A stretch of 64,000 nucleotides of DNA from Pseudoxanthomonas japonensis (GCF_010093445.1 NZ_PDWW01000020.1:1-64000), one strand, 5' to 3'. Positions 8,291-17,422 are shown, numbered from the stretch's first letter. Translations and numbers: made by a program. The notes: generated by a model not told the origin, from the letters alone.

Positions 8291-9166
8291 ATGTCAGAAG
8301 ACGACAGTACCCTCGCGCCGGAAGGCTCCGACAAACCGTCGGAGAAACGGCGCACCTGGCTGGACCGCCTCAGTTCGGCGTTCTCCGGCGAACCCAGCAC
8401 ACGCGACGACCTGGTGGCCATCCTGCGCGACGCGCAGTCCGACGGCCTGATCGGCGGCGACACCCTCAAGATGATGGAAGGCGCCATTGCGGTCGCCGAC
8501 CTGACCGTGGGCGACGTCATGGTGCCGCGCGCGCAGATGGTCTCGCTGCCGGTGGAGGCACGCTTCCTCGACCTGATGAAGGACGTGGTGGAATCCGGCC
8601 ACTCCCGCTTCCCGGTGCACGGCGAGAACAAGGACGAGATCCTCGGCATCCTGCTGGCCAAGGACCTGCTGCGCGGCGTCGTCGCCGACAACGGGCCGGG
8701 CAGCGTGCGCGAACTGCTGCGGCCGGCGGTGCTGATTCCCGAATCGAAGAAGCTCAACCTGCTGCTGAAGGAATTCCGGCTGTCGCGCAACCACATGGCG
8801 ATCGTCGTGGACGAGTACGGCGGCGTGGCCGGTCTGGTCACCATCGAGGACGTGCTGGAACAGATCGTCGGCGAGATCGACGACGAGCACGACGAAGCCG
8901 AGGACGGTGCGGCGCTGATCGCGGCGCAGGCCGACGGCCAGTTCGTGGTGGACGCACTGACGCCTATCGCCGATTTCAACGAGCGCTTCGGCGCCGATTT
9001 CCTCGACGACGAGTACGACACCGTCGGCGGCCTGATCACCGCCGCCATCGGCCACCTGCCGGAGACCGGCGAGGAGCTGACGCTGGGACGCTTCACGTTC
9101 CGCGTCGCCCGTGCCGATGCGCGCCGCGTGCATGCCTTCCACGTCGGAGTGCTCGCGGATGCGTAG
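8291..9166 (+). CDS. corC: CorC, CBS/transporter-associated domain protein
   Basis: Soluble CorC-type member of the HlyC/CorC family, implicated in Mg2+/Co2+ efflux. The 291-residue protein has two CBS domains after the conserved VGDVMVPRAQM segment (73-83) and a C-terminal CorC_HlyC domain (about 200-285) with the typical YDTVGGLI motif. It lacks the N-terminal DUF21 membrane domain, as expected for CorC. The ATG at 8291 was chosen over an upstream in-frame start that adds 29 Arg-rich residues. Its last 8 nt overlap the start of the DUF4105 gene, so the two are translationally coupled. Confidence 0.95.
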   Translation: MSEDDSTLAPEGSDKPSEKRRTWLDRLSSAFSGEPSTRDDLVAILRDAQSDGLIGGDTLKMMEGAIAVADLTVGDVMVPRAQMVSLPVEARFLDLMKDVVESGHSRFPVHGENKDEILGILLAKDLLRGVVADNGPGSVRELLRPAVLIPESKKLNLLLKEFRLSRNHMAIVVDEYGGVAGLVTIEDVLEQIVGEIDDEHDEAEDGAALIAAQADGQFVVDALTPIADFNERFGADFLDDEYDTVGGLITAAIGHLPETGEELTLGRFTFRVARADARRVHAFHVGVLADA

Positions 9167-10337
9167 TGCCGCCGCGCGCCTGGCGTTGCTGGGCGTGTTG
9201 TGGCTGCTGGCGTCGGCCGCCTGGGCGGCGCCGCGGATCGGCGTGGCCACGATGGCGCCGGGCGAGGTGTTCTTCGAGCGCTTTGGCCACAACGCCATCG
9301 TCGTGGTCGACCCCGCCAGCGGCGATGCGATCTCGTACAACTTCGGCTTCTTCGATCCGGGTGAAGCGGACTTCGTCGGCAACTTCGCCCGCGGCCACAT
9401 GATGTATTACCTGGTCGCACTGCCGTTCGAGCAGGACCTGATGCAGTACCGCGAGAGCGGGCGTGGCGTGTCGCTGCAGTGGCTGGACATGGAGCCTGCG
9501 CAGGCCCACGCGCTGGCGGACGCCCTGGCCGAACGCGCCAGGCCCGAGAACGCGCGCTACCGCTACGACTACTTCACTTCCAACTGCTCGACCCAGGTGC
9601 GCGACGCGCTGGACGCCGCCCTCGGCGGCAGGCTGAAGTCGCAGCTGGCCGGGCGTTCGCGCGGCAACACGTTCCGCAGCGAAGCCGTCCGGCTCGCTTC
9701 GCCGGCGACGTGGATGTGGTTGGGCTTCGACCTCGGCCTCGGTCCGAATGCCGACAAGCCGATGGCGCGCTGGGAGGAGGCCTACGTGCCGATGCGCCTG
9801 GCCGACAGCCTGCGCGAAGCGAAGAACGCCGCGGGCCGTCCGCTGGTGCAGTCGGAGATGCAACTGCTGCCGCACCGCATCGCCGCCGAACCCGCCGAGA
9901 CCCCACGACGCTGGTTGCCATGGCTGGGTGCGGGCGTGCTGATCGCGATTGCCATCGCGCTGGCTGGTCGACGCTGGCCCCGTGCGCTCGTCGCCGTGGC
10001 GCTGCCGTTCTGGCTGGTCTGCTTCATCGGTGGCGCATTGCTGGTCTACCTGTGGGGCTTCACCGACCATTGGGCCGCGTGGGCGAACCGCAACCTGCTG
10101 CTGCTCAATCCGCTGTGCGTACTGCTGATTCCCGGCGCAATTGCCGTGCTGCGCCGCCGCACACCGGCAGCGTGGTTCTCGTGGCTGCTGGTGACCATCG
10201 CGGCGGGCGCATTGGCCGCGTGGTTCCTGCACTGGCTGCCGTTGCGGCTGCAGTACAACCAGACCTGGATCGCCCTGCTGCTGCCGATCCATCTGGCGCT
10301 TGCATACGTATTCATGCCACGCCGCTTGTCGCGCTGA
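9159..10337 (+). CDS. DUF4105 membrane protein, possible lipoprotein N-acyltransferase
   Basis: A 392-residue membrane protein. After a signal anchor or peptide (ends ASAAWA, residue 23) comes a periplasmic DUF4105 domain of about 220 residues with an NlpC/P60-like arrangement: FGHNAIVV (H44) and the cysteine in FTSNCSTQVRDAL (C143). The C-terminal 140 residues form about five TM helices. A Bacteroides protein I recall as belonging to this family, Lnb, was reported to N-acylate lipoproteins through a Cys/His active site; I am not certain of the family match. The gene overlaps corC by 8 nt, the position where lnt is found in many gammaproteobacteria, and no lnt is visible here. The acyltransferase role is therefore a hypothesis; the family call is firmer. 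Confidence 0.8.
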   Translation: MRSAAARLALLGVLWLLASAAWAAPRIGVATMAPGEVFFERFGHNAIVVVDPASGDAISYNFGFFDPGEADFVGNFARGHMMYYLVALPFEQDLMQYRESGRGVSLQWLDMEPAQAHALADALAERARPENARYRYDYFTSNCSTQVRDALDAALGGRLKSQLAGRSRGNTFRSEAVRLASPATWMWLGFDLGLGPNADKPMARWEEAYVPMRLADSLREAKNAAGRPLVQSEMQLLPHRIAAEPAETPRRWLPWLGAGVLIAIAIALAGRRWPRALVAVALPFWLVCFIGGALLVYLWGFTDHWAAWANRNLLLLNPLCVLLIPGAIAVLRRRTPAAWFSWLLVTIAAGALAAWFLHWLPLRLQYNQTWIALLLPIHLALAYVFMPRRLSR

Positions 10338-10382
10338 GCCACGCCACGCACGATGCGGCCCTCTGCCTATCGCGAGGGTCGC

Positions 10383-12404
10383 ATGCTCCGTTTCCTCTCC
10401 ACGCTTGTTGTGTTCGCCGTCGCCGCATCGGCACATGCCGGACCCGGCCCACGCGTCGCCTCGCCCGACGGCACCATCGTCGTGGACTTGTCCACCGACA
10501 ACGACGGTCGCCCCGCCTACGCGCTCTCGCGCAAGGGCCAAGCGGTCATCACGCCATCGCGGCTGGGCTTCCTGCTGCTGGACGCGCCGAAGTTCGAGCG
10601 CAACATCGAGATCGTGCAGCCGCGCACGCGCAGCGTCGACGAGACCTGGGAACAGCCCTGGGGCGAGCGTCGCTTCATCCGCAACCACTACAACGAACTG
10701 ACCGTCACGCTAAAGGAAAAGGCCAAGCCGTTCCGCAGCTTCGACGTGGTGTTCCGTGTGTTCGACGACGGCGTGGGCTTCCGCTACCGCTTCCCGAAGC
10801 AGGCAGGCCTGGAACAGGTGAAGATCGGCGAGGAGCTGACCGAGTTCTCGCTGGCCCGTGATGCGACGGCGTGGTGGATTCCGGCCGGCGAGTGGAACCG
10901 CGAGGAATACCTGTACCACCGCACGCCGGTGCAGCAGGTCGGCGACGCGCAGACGCCGATCACCTTCAAGTTCGACGACGGCAGCCACCTGTCGATCCAT
11001 GAGGCCGCGCTGGTCGACTACAGCGGCATGAACCTGACCCGCGTCGAGGACCGCCGCCTGAAAGCCGACCTGACGCCGGGCATCGGCGAGGGCAAGGTGG
11101 TGCGCGCGGCGCCGTTCGACACGCCTTGGCGCACGCTGCTGCTGAGCGACGACGCGGCGGGCCTGGCGATGTCCAGCCTGACGCTCAACCTCAACGAGCC
11201 CAACGCGCTCGGCGACGTGTCGTGGGTCAAGCCGATGAAGTACGTCGGCGTGTGGTGGGAGATGCACTTGGACCTGAAGAGCTGGGCGTCCGGTCCCAAG
11301 CACGGCGCCACCAACGAGAACGTGCGCAAGCACATCGACTTCGCCGCGAAGCACGGCTTCGGCGGCGTGCTGGTCGAAGGCTGGAACGTGGGCTGGGACG
11401 GCGACTGGTTCGGCAACGGCGAGGATTTCAGCTTCACCCGCTCGTATCCCGATTTCGATCTGCCCGCGCTGGCCGCCTATGCGAAATCGAAGGGCGTGGT
11501 ACTGATCGGCCATCACGAGACCTCCGGCAACGCCGCGCACTACGAAGTGCAACTCGGCGATGCCTTCGACCTGTACCAGCGCGTCGGCGTGCCCGCGGTG
11601 AAGACGGGCTATGTCGCCGACGCCAGCCAGGCCAAAGTTACCGGCACGGATGGTAAGCGGCACTATGCATGGCATGAAGGCCAGGACATGGCGCGCCACC
11701 ACCTGAAGGTGGTCACGGAAGCGGCCAAGCGCCACATCTCGGTCAATCCGCACGAACCGATCAAGGACAGCGGCCTGCGCCGCACGTATCCGAACTGGAT
11801 CACCCGTGAAGGCGCGCGCGGCATGGAGTTCAGCGCCTGGGGCCAGCCCGGCAATCCGCCCGAGCACGAGGCCAACCTGGTGTTCACCCGCCTGCTGGCC
11901 GGTCCGATGGATTACACCCCCGGCATCTTCGGCATGAAGACGCGCTCCACCGACGGCATCGCGACCACCTGGGCCAAGCAGCTGTCGCTGTACGTGGTGA
12001 TCTACAGCCCGCTGCAGATGGCGGCCGACCTGCTGGAGAACTACGAGAAGAACCCGGCGCCGTTCCAGTTCATCAAGGACGTGCCGGTCGACTGGGACGA
12101 CACACGCGTGCTGAACGGCGAAGTCGGCGACTACGTCACCATCGCGCGCAAGGAGCGCGGCGGCGACAACTGGTACCTCGGCTCGCTGACCGACGAGGAC
12201 GGCCGCACGCTGAGCGTGCCGCTGTCGTTCCTCGACGAAGGCCGCCGCTATACCGCACAGATCTACCGCGATGGCGACAAGGCCAACTGGAAGACCGCGC
12301 CGCAGGACATCGTGATCGAGGAACGCAGCGTCACGCGTGGCGATACGCTGACGCTGAAGCTGGCGCCGGGTGGCGGCCAGGCGATCCGCTTCGTGGCGCA
12401 GTGA
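10383..12404 (+). CDS. GH97 alpha-glycosidase, secreted
   Basis: Glycoside hydrolase family 97, Ca2+-dependent exo-alpha-glycosidase of the SusB type, likely acting on alpha-glucosides in the periplasm. The 673-residue protein has a signal peptide (cleaved near residue 19), an N-terminal beta-sandwich (ASPDGTIVVDLSTDNDGRPAYALSR), the TIM barrel with GVLVEGWNVGWDGDW and the VNPHEPIKDSGLRRTYPN Glu motif, and a C-terminal beta domain. At the position where retaining members carry an Asp nucleophile (VKxDF) this protein reads VKTGYV, which favours the inverting, glucosidase-like branch; that reading is from memory of the family. The second in-frame ATG at 10383, with an upstream GAGGG, puts the signal peptide at the N-terminus. 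Confidence 0.93.
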   Translation: MLRFLSTLVVFAVAASAHAGPGPRVASPDGTIVVDLSTDNDGRPAYALSRKGQAVITPSRLGFLLLDAPKFERNIEIVQPRTRSVDETWEQPWGERRFIRNHYNELTVTLKEKAKPFRSFDVVFRVFDDGVGFRYRFPKQAGLEQVKIGEELTEFSLARDATAWWIPAGEWNREEYLYHRTPVQQVGDAQTPITFKFDDGSHLSIHEAALVDYSGMNLTRVEDRRLKADLTPGIGEGKVVRAAPFDTPWRTLLLSDDAAGLAMSSLTLNLNEPNALGDVSWVKPMKYVGVWWEMHLDLKSWASGPKHGATNENVRKHIDFAAKHGFGGVLVEGWNVGWDGDWFGNGEDFSFTRSYPDFDLPALAAYAKSKGVVLIGHHETSGNAAHYEVQLGDAFDLYQRVGVPAVKTGYVADASQAKVTGTDGKRHYAWHEGQDMARHHLKVVTEAAKRHISVNPHEPIKDSGLRRTYPNWITREGARGMEFSAWGQPGNPPEHEANLVFTRLLAGPMDYTPGIFGMKTRSTDGIATTWAKQLSLYVVIYSPLQMAADLLENYEKNPAPFQFIKDVPVDWDDTRVLNGEVGDYVTIARKERGGDNWYLGSLTDEDGRTLSVPLSFLDEGRRYTAQIYRDGDKANWKTAPQDIVIEERSVTRGDTLTLKLAPGGGQAIRFVAQ

Positions 12405-12416
12405 CTGCATGCCTCT

Positions 12417-12485
12417 GTAGGAGCGGGCCATGCCCGCGATGCTTTTGCGTGACCTAGAAGCATCGCGCCCATGGGGCGCTCCTAC
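12417..12485. repeat. GTAG-type palindromic repeat pair, second core type
   Basis: Starts GTAGGAGCGGGCCATGCCCGC and ends with the inverted counterpart ...GCGCTCCTAC. Each arm has its own hairpin: GCGGGC-CAT-GCCCGC (12423-12437) and GCGCCC-ATG-GGGCGC (12465-12479). It lies between the GH97 gene and corA. The open frame upstream of corA reads through it, so the longer ORF start of corA is not real. Confidence 0.75.
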
Positions 12486-12546
12486 AGGGATGTTCTACAA
12501 GGAGCCCGACTTGCCGCAGCCACGTGCATGGCGCACGATTCCCGCC

Positions 12547-13560
12547 ATGAATGACCTTGCCGCCGTCGATACCAAGCCCGTCCTTCCGCAGTGCGTGATC
12601 AACTGCGTGCTCTACGACAAGGGCGGCAAGCGGCGCGACATAGGACTGGACGAGATCAGCGACGTGCTGGCCGTCGACGACGGCAGCTTCATCTGGGTGG
12701 GGCTGTACGAGCCCGCCGATACGATCCTCGAGAAGCTGCAGGAGGAGTTCTGCCTGCACGACCTGGCCGTCGAGGACGCGCAGAACGCACACCAGCGCCC
12801 CAAACTGGAGGCCTACGGCAACTCGCTGTTCGTCGCCGTGCACACCGCGCAGGTCGTCGACGACCGCATCAAGTTCGGCGAGACCCACGCCTTCCTGGGT
12901 CCGCGCTACCTGGTGACGGTGCGCCACGGCGCCTCGCTGTCGTACGCGCCCGTGCGCGAACGCGTCCAGCGCGAGCCGGACCTGCTGGCACTCGGGCCGT
13001 CGTACGGGCTTTATGCGGTGCTGGACTACATCGTCGACAACTACCGGCCCATCATCGATCAGTTCAAGCGGACGCTGGACACGCTGGAGAAGGACATCTT
13101 CGCCGACACCTACCGGCGGGTGACGGTGGTGAAGCTGTACGAGCTGAAGCGCGAACTGACCCAGATGCGGCTCGCGGTGGCGCCACTGCAGGACGTGCTG
13201 GCGCAGCTGACGCGCTCGCAGAGCGCGCTGATCCCGGAGGAAGTGCGCCTGTACTTCCGCGACGTACAGGACCACGTGCTGCGCGTCAACGAGTACACCG
13301 ACACGCTGCGCGAGATGCTGACCACCGCGCTGAGCGTCAACCTGTCGCTGGTGACGCTGGCCCAGGGCGAGATCGTCAAGCGCCTGGGCGCCTGGGCCGC
13401 CCTGCTGGCGGCGCCGACGCTGATCACCAGCTGGTACGGCATGAACTTCAAGCACATGCCGGAACTGGAGGGCCGCTTCGCTTACCCGCTGCTGATCGGT
13501 GGCGTGGCGCTGGCCTGCTACGGCCTGTACCGGCTGTTCAAACGCTCGCGCTGGCTCTGA
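12547..13560 (+). CDS. corA: CorA magnesium/cobalt transporter
   Basis: Pentameric Mg2+/Co2+ channel of the inner membrane. The 337-residue protein has the cytoplasmic funnel domain (1-275), the long stalk helix, and two C-terminal TM helices; the selectivity motif GMN is at 298-300 (YGMNFKHMPE), and the C-terminus is basic (FKRSRWL). The start at 12547 gives the standard length; the upstream extension overlaps the palindromic repeat. It is read in the same direction as corC but is 3.4 kb away. Confidence 0.96.
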   Translation: MNDLAAVDTKPVLPQCVINCVLYDKGGKRRDIGLDEISDVLAVDDGSFIWVGLYEPADTILEKLQEEFCLHDLAVEDAQNAHQRPKLEAYGNSLFVAVHTAQVVDDRIKFGETHAFLGPRYLVTVRHGASLSYAPVRERVQREPDLLALGPSYGLYAVLDYIVDNYRPIIDQFKRTLDTLEKDIFADTYRRVTVVKLYELKRELTQMRLAVAPLQDVLAQLTRSQSALIPEEVRLYFRDVQDHVLRVNEYTDTLREMLTTALSVNLSLVTLAQGEIVKRLGAWAALLAAPTLITSWYGMNFKHMPELEGRFAYPLLIGGVALACYGLYRLFKRSRWL

Positions 13561-13672
13561 CGCCCCTACGCCGCCGGACTGCGACCAAAGTCGAAGGCTG
13601 AATCCGACATTACGGATTGACCGGTTTCCCGCATGGGGTGACCCTTGTGCCGACTTGTCGGAGGGTTCCCGT

Positions 13673-15760
13673 ATGAATGGCTTTTCCAAGATCGGCTGGG
13701 CGGCGCTCGCGCTGCTCGGTGCGGTGTGCCTGGGCGTGGTGGCGCTGCGCCAGGGCGAACAGATCAGTGCGTTGTGGATCGTCGTCGCGGCGGTGTCCAT
13801 CTACCTGGTCGCCTACCGCTACTACAGCCTGTACATCGCGAAGAACGTGATGGGGCTGGACCCGACCCGGGCCACGCCGGCGCACATCAACAACGATGGC
13901 CTGGACTACGTGCCCACCAACAAGCACGTGCTGTTCGGCCACCACTTCGCCGCCATCGCCGGTGCCGGTCCACTGGTCGGCCCCGTGCTGGCCGCACAGA
14001 TGGGCTACCTGCCCGGCATGCTGTGGCTGATCGCCGGCGTGGTGCTGGCGGGTGCGGTGCAGGACTTCATGGTCCTGTTCATCTCCAGCCGCCGCAACGG
14101 TCGCTCGCTCGGTGACCTGGTCCGCGAGGAAATGGGCCAGGTGGCCGGCACCATCGCGCTGTTCGGCGCCTTCCTGATCATGATCATCATCCTGGCGGTG
14201 CTGGCGATGATCGTGGTGAAGGCCTTGGCCGAAAGCCCGTGGGGCATGTTCACGGTGATCGCGACGATGCCCATCGCGATCTTCATGGGCATCTACATGC
14301 GCTACATCCGCCCGGGCAGGATCGGCGAGATCTCGGTGGTCGGCATCGTCCTGCTGCTGCTCGCCATCTGGTTCGGCGGCAAGGTCGGCGCGCATCCCAC
14401 CTGGGGCCCCGCCTTCACCTTCACCGGCACCCAGATCACCTGGATGCTGATCGGCTACGGTTTCGTCGCCGCCGTGCTGCCCGTGTGGCTGCTGCTGGCG
14501 CCGCGCGACTACCTGTCGACCTTCCTCAAGATCGGCGTGATCGTGGCACTGGCCATCGGCATCGTCATCGCCAGCCCGGAAGTGACCTCGCTGAAGATGC
14601 CGGCGCTGACGCAGTTCGCCAGCACCGGCGACGGCCCGGTCTGGAAGGGAGGCCTGTTCCCGTTCCTGTTCATTACCATCGCCTGCGGCGCGGTGTCCGG
14701 CTTCCACGCGCTGATCAGCTCGGGCACCTCGCCGAAGCTGCTGGCCAACGAGACCCACACCCGCTACATCGGCTACGGCGGCATGCTGATGGAATCGTTC
14801 GTCGCCATCATGGCGCTGGTCGCGGCCTCGATCATCGAGCCGGGCGTGTACTTCGCCATGAACAGCCCTGCCGCCGCGATCGGCACCACCGCGGTCGACG
14901 TGGCCGCCAAGGTCAGCAGCTGGGGCTTCGTGGTGACGCCGGAAATGCTGGAACAGACGGCGCACAACATCGGCGAGCACACCATCATCTCGCGCGCCGG
15001 TGGCGCGCCCACGCTTGCCGTCGGCATCGCGGTGATCCTGCACGATGCCCTGCCCGGCGGCGACGCGATGATGGCGTTCTGGTACCACTTCGCCATCCTG
15101 TTCGAAGCGCTGTTCATCCTGACCGCGGTGGATGCGGGTACGCGTGCCGGCCGCTTCATGCTGCAGGACCTGCTGGGCAACTTCATCCCGCCGCTGCGCA
15201 AGACCGACTCCTGGGGCGCGAATGTCATCGGCACCGCCGGCTGCGTCGCGCTGTGGGGGTACTTCCTGTACCAGGGCGTCGTGGATCCGCTGGGTGGCAT
15301 CAACACCCTGTGGCCGCTGTTCGGCATCGCCAACCAGATGCTCGCCGGCATCGCGCTGATGCTGTGCACGGTGGTGCTGTTCAAGATGAAGCGCGACCGC
15401 TACGCCTGGGTCACCATCGTGCCGGCGATCTGGCTGCTGATCTGCACGACCTACGCGGGCCTGATCAAGATCTTCGACAGCAACCCGGCGGTCGGCTTCG
15501 TCGCCCAGGCGAAGAAGTACCAGGCCTCCATTGCCGACGGCCAGCTGCTCGGCGCCGCCAAGAGCATGAGCCAGATGCACCAGGTGGTGATCAACAGCTA
15601 CGTCAACACCGGCCTGACCGTGCTGTTCCTGTTCGTGGTGTTCAGCGTGCTGTTCTACGCGGTCAAGGCGATCCTGAAAGCCCGTGCCAGCAGCGTGCGT
15701 ACGGATCGGGAATCGCCGTATGTCGCGCTGACGGAAGAACAGCAGAAGGTGTGGCTGTAA
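13673..15760 (+). CDS. cstA: CstA-family pyruvate/peptide transporter
   Basis: Carbon-starvation protein CstA, a multi-spanning inner-membrane carrier; E. coli CstA and its paralogue BtsT take up pyruvate, and CstA is also linked to peptide use. The 695-residue protein has about 16-18 hydrophobic segments and the conserved HFAAIAGAGPLVGPVLAAQ motif near residues 83-101. The start at 13673 has a strong GGAGGG 8 nt upstream. A short DUF466 gene follows by 3 nt, as in E. coli cstA-ybdD. Confidence 0.96.
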   Translation: MNGFSKIGWAALALLGAVCLGVVALRQGEQISALWIVVAAVSIYLVAYRYYSLYIAKNVMGLDPTRATPAHINNDGLDYVPTNKHVLFGHHFAAIAGAGPLVGPVLAAQMGYLPGMLWLIAGVVLAGAVQDFMVLFISSRRNGRSLGDLVREEMGQVAGTIALFGAFLIMIIILAVLAMIVVKALAESPWGMFTVIATMPIAIFMGIYMRYIRPGRIGEISVVGIVLLLLAIWFGGKVGAHPTWGPAFTFTGTQITWMLIGYGFVAAVLPVWLLLAPRDYLSTFLKIGVIVALAIGIVIASPEVTSLKMPALTQFASTGDGPVWKGGLFPFLFITIACGAVSGFHALISSGTSPKLLANETHTRYIGYGGMLMESFVAIMALVAASIIEPGVYFAMNSPAAAIGTTAVDVAAKVSSWGFVVTPEMLEQTAHNIGEHTIISRAGGAPTLAVGIAVILHDALPGGDAMMAFWYHFAILFEALFILTAVDAGTRAGRFMLQDLLGNFIPPLRKTDSWGANVIGTAGCVALWGYFLYQGVVDPLGGINTLWPLFGIANQMLAGIALMLCTVVLFKMKRDRYAWVTIVPAIWLLICTTYAGLIKIFDSNPAVGFVAQAKKYQASIADGQLLGAAKSMSQMHQVVINSYVNTGLTVLFLFVVFSVLFYAVKAILKARASSVRTDRESPYVALTEEQQKVWL

Positions 15761-15763
15761 GCC

Positions 15764-15988
15764 ATGGGCACCGACCTCGTCCCGCTCTCGCACTTCGCCA
15801 CGCACAAGCGTGTGTGGCGAAGACTGGTGCAGACGGCGCGGCTGTGCTGCGGCGTGCCGGACTACGACAACTATGTCCGGCACATCCTCGAGAAGCATCC
15901 CGACCGCGAGCCGATGGACTACAAGACCTTCTTTCGGGAGCGGCAGGAAGCGCGGTTCGGCGGCAGGAGTGGGTTCCGCTGCTGTTGA
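15764..15988 (+). CDS. YbdD/YjiX (DUF466) small protein
   Basis: A 74-residue protein of the DUF466 family found beside CstA/BtsT carriers, where it is thought to support transport. It shows the family signature: VPDYDNYVRHILEKHPDREPM, then FFRERQEARFGG and a terminal RCC. It starts 3 nt after the cstA stop and is followed by a strong terminator, so the two form a closed unit. Confidence 0.95.
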   Translation: MGTDLVPLSHFATHKRVWRRLVQTARLCCGVPDYDNYVRHILEKHPDREPMDYKTFFRERQEARFGGRSGFRCC

Positions 15989-16011
15989 GCGAATAGCCCA
16001 TGCAGCAGAGA

Positions 16012-16044
16012 AAAGGGCGAAGCCGTCGGCTTCGCCCTTTCTAT
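16012..16044 (+). terminator. Intrinsic terminator of cstA-DUF466
   Basis: A 13-bp perfect stem AAAGGGCGAAGCC (16012-16024) with its complement (16028-16040) around a GTC loop, followed by CTATT. A-run on the left and T-run on the right mean it could act in both directions. Confidence 0.85.
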
Positions 16045-16054
16045 TGGGACCGAT

Positions 16055-16113
16055 GTAGGAGCGACGTAAGTCGCGACGTTGATATTTAAGGTCGCGACTC
16101 ACGTCGCTCCTAC
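16055..16113. repeat. GTAG-type palindromic repeat pair, GCGACGT core
   Basis: Two 23-nt inverted arms (16055-16077 and 16091-16113) beginning GTAGGAGCGACGTAAGTCGC and its complement, with one A/G difference and a 13-nt A/T-rich spacer. The same arms recur at 37797-37919 with a longer spacer. It lies between the cstA terminator and the 3' end of the DUF819 gene. Confidence 0.8.
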
Positions 16114-16129
16114 AGTGTGTCCGTCCGCC

Positions 16130-17389
16130 CTACCCCGCCATGCCGCGCAGCAGGATGCCGGTGATGTACGCGGCATACGTGCCCAGCGCATAGCCGAACA
16201 CCGCAAGCAGCACCGCGACCGGCGCCAGCGACGGATGGAATGCGCTGGCGACCACCGGTGCCGATGCCGCCGCGCCGATATTCGCCTGCGATCCCACCGC
16301 AGCGAAGAACAACGGCGCCTTGATCAGCTTGGCCACGATGAAGAGCAGCAGCCCATGCGTCACGATCCAGATCGCGCCCAGCAGGAACAGCCAGGGCTTG
16401 TCGACCAGTGCCTTCAAGTCCATGTGCATGCCGATGGTGGCGATCAGCACGTACAGCATCGCGGTACCGACCTTCGAGGCCCCGGCTCCCTCCATCTGCC
16501 GCGCGCGGGTGAAGCTGAGCAGCAGGCCGACCGTGGTGGCGATCACCACCATCCAGAAGAACGTGGAGGTCAGGCTGAACTCTTCCAGCTTCCATTCCGC
16601 CGGCAACGTCCTGATCCACTCGACCAGCGGCGTGGCGAGGAAGTGCGCCAGGCCCGTGGTGCCCAGGCCGATGCCCAGGATGATCATCAGGTCGGTCAGC
16701 GTGGGATTGCGTGCGTGCTGCGCGTGGTAGTTCTCCATGCGCTGGCGCAGGTCGTCGATGACCCGGGTATCGGCACCCATCCAGCGGTCGATCTTCGCCG
16801 CGCGCGGAATCAGGAACAGCAGGAACGCCATCCAGACGTTGGCGACCAGGATGTCCACCGCGACGAACTGCCCGAACAGCGTGGAATCGACGGCGAAGAC
16901 TTCCTTCATCGCGGCCTGGTTGGCGCCACCGCCGATCCAGCTGCCCGCGAGCGTGGCCATGCCGCTCCAGGTATCGCCGGCCACGGTCTCCGGATGGATG
17001 ATGCCCAGCGCGACGAACGACACGAGGGCGCCCAGCATCACGCCTGCCGTACCGGTCAGGAACATGATGATCGCCTTCGGCCCCAGCCGCAGGATGGCGA
17101 CCAGGTCGATGGCGATGCAGAACAGCGCCAGCGAGCTGGGCAGCATGTAGTCGCGCGCCATCGCGTACAGGCCGGACGCATTGCCGTCGATCAGTCCGAC
17201 GCTGTTGTAGATCGCCGGAAGCAGGTAGCACATCAGCAGTGCCGGCACGACGGCATAGAACTTCTTCCAGGCGCCGGCCGGGCGCGAGGCGCCCCAGAAC
17301 ACGAACGCCAGCGTGGCCGCGAGCAGGCCCATCACGGCGGCGTCGTTCTGGATCAGTGCGGTGGATGGTGCGGTGGCTTCGATCGCCAT
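16130..17389 (-). CDS. DUF819 (YjcL-like) membrane protein
   Basis: A 419-residue inner-membrane protein of the DUF819 family, with about ten TM segments and the conserved GSWIGGGANQAAMKE segment (near 146-160) and a second VGSQANIGAAASAPVVA repeat-like motif near 366-382. Such paired inverted helical motifs suggest a secondary carrier, but no substrate is established. The ATG at 17389 has AGGGAG 8 nt upstream; a longer ORF adds 19 residues with no membrane character. It is divergent from nothing nearby and follows the S9 peptidase gene on the same strand, 67 nt away. Confidence 0.9.
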   Translation of the reverse strand: MAIEATAPSTALIQNDAAVMGLLAATLAFVFWGASRPAGAWKKFYAVVPALLMCYLLPAIYNSVGLIDGNASGLYAMARDYMLPSSLALFCIAIDLVAILRLGPKAIIMFLTGTAGVMLGALVSFVALGIIHPETVAGDTWSGMATLAGSWIGGGANQAAMKEVFAVDSTLFGQFVAVDILVANVWMAFLLFLIPRAAKIDRWMGADTRVIDDLRQRMENYHAQHARNPTLTDLMIILGIGLGTTGLAHFLATPLVEWIRTLPAEWKLEEFSLTSTFFWMVVIATTVGLLLSFTRARQMEGAGASKVGTAMLYVLIATIGMHMDLKALVDKPWLFLLGAIWIVTHGLLLFIVAKLIKAPLFFAAVGSQANIGAAASAPVVASAFHPSLAPVAVLLAVFGYALGTYAAYITGILLRGMAG

Positions 17390-17422
17390 CGGTCGGGACT
17401 CCCTGCGGACTTCGGAAACGAC

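Noticed and set aside
12430-12546. An in-frame N-terminal extension of corA
   Set aside because: It reads through the palindromic repeat and adds residues absent in the CorA family.
13610-16102. An 830-codon open frame antisense to cstA
   Set aside because: Composition is His/Asp/Gln/Arg-rich with no recognisable domain, and it lies wholly opposite a well-defined carrier gene.
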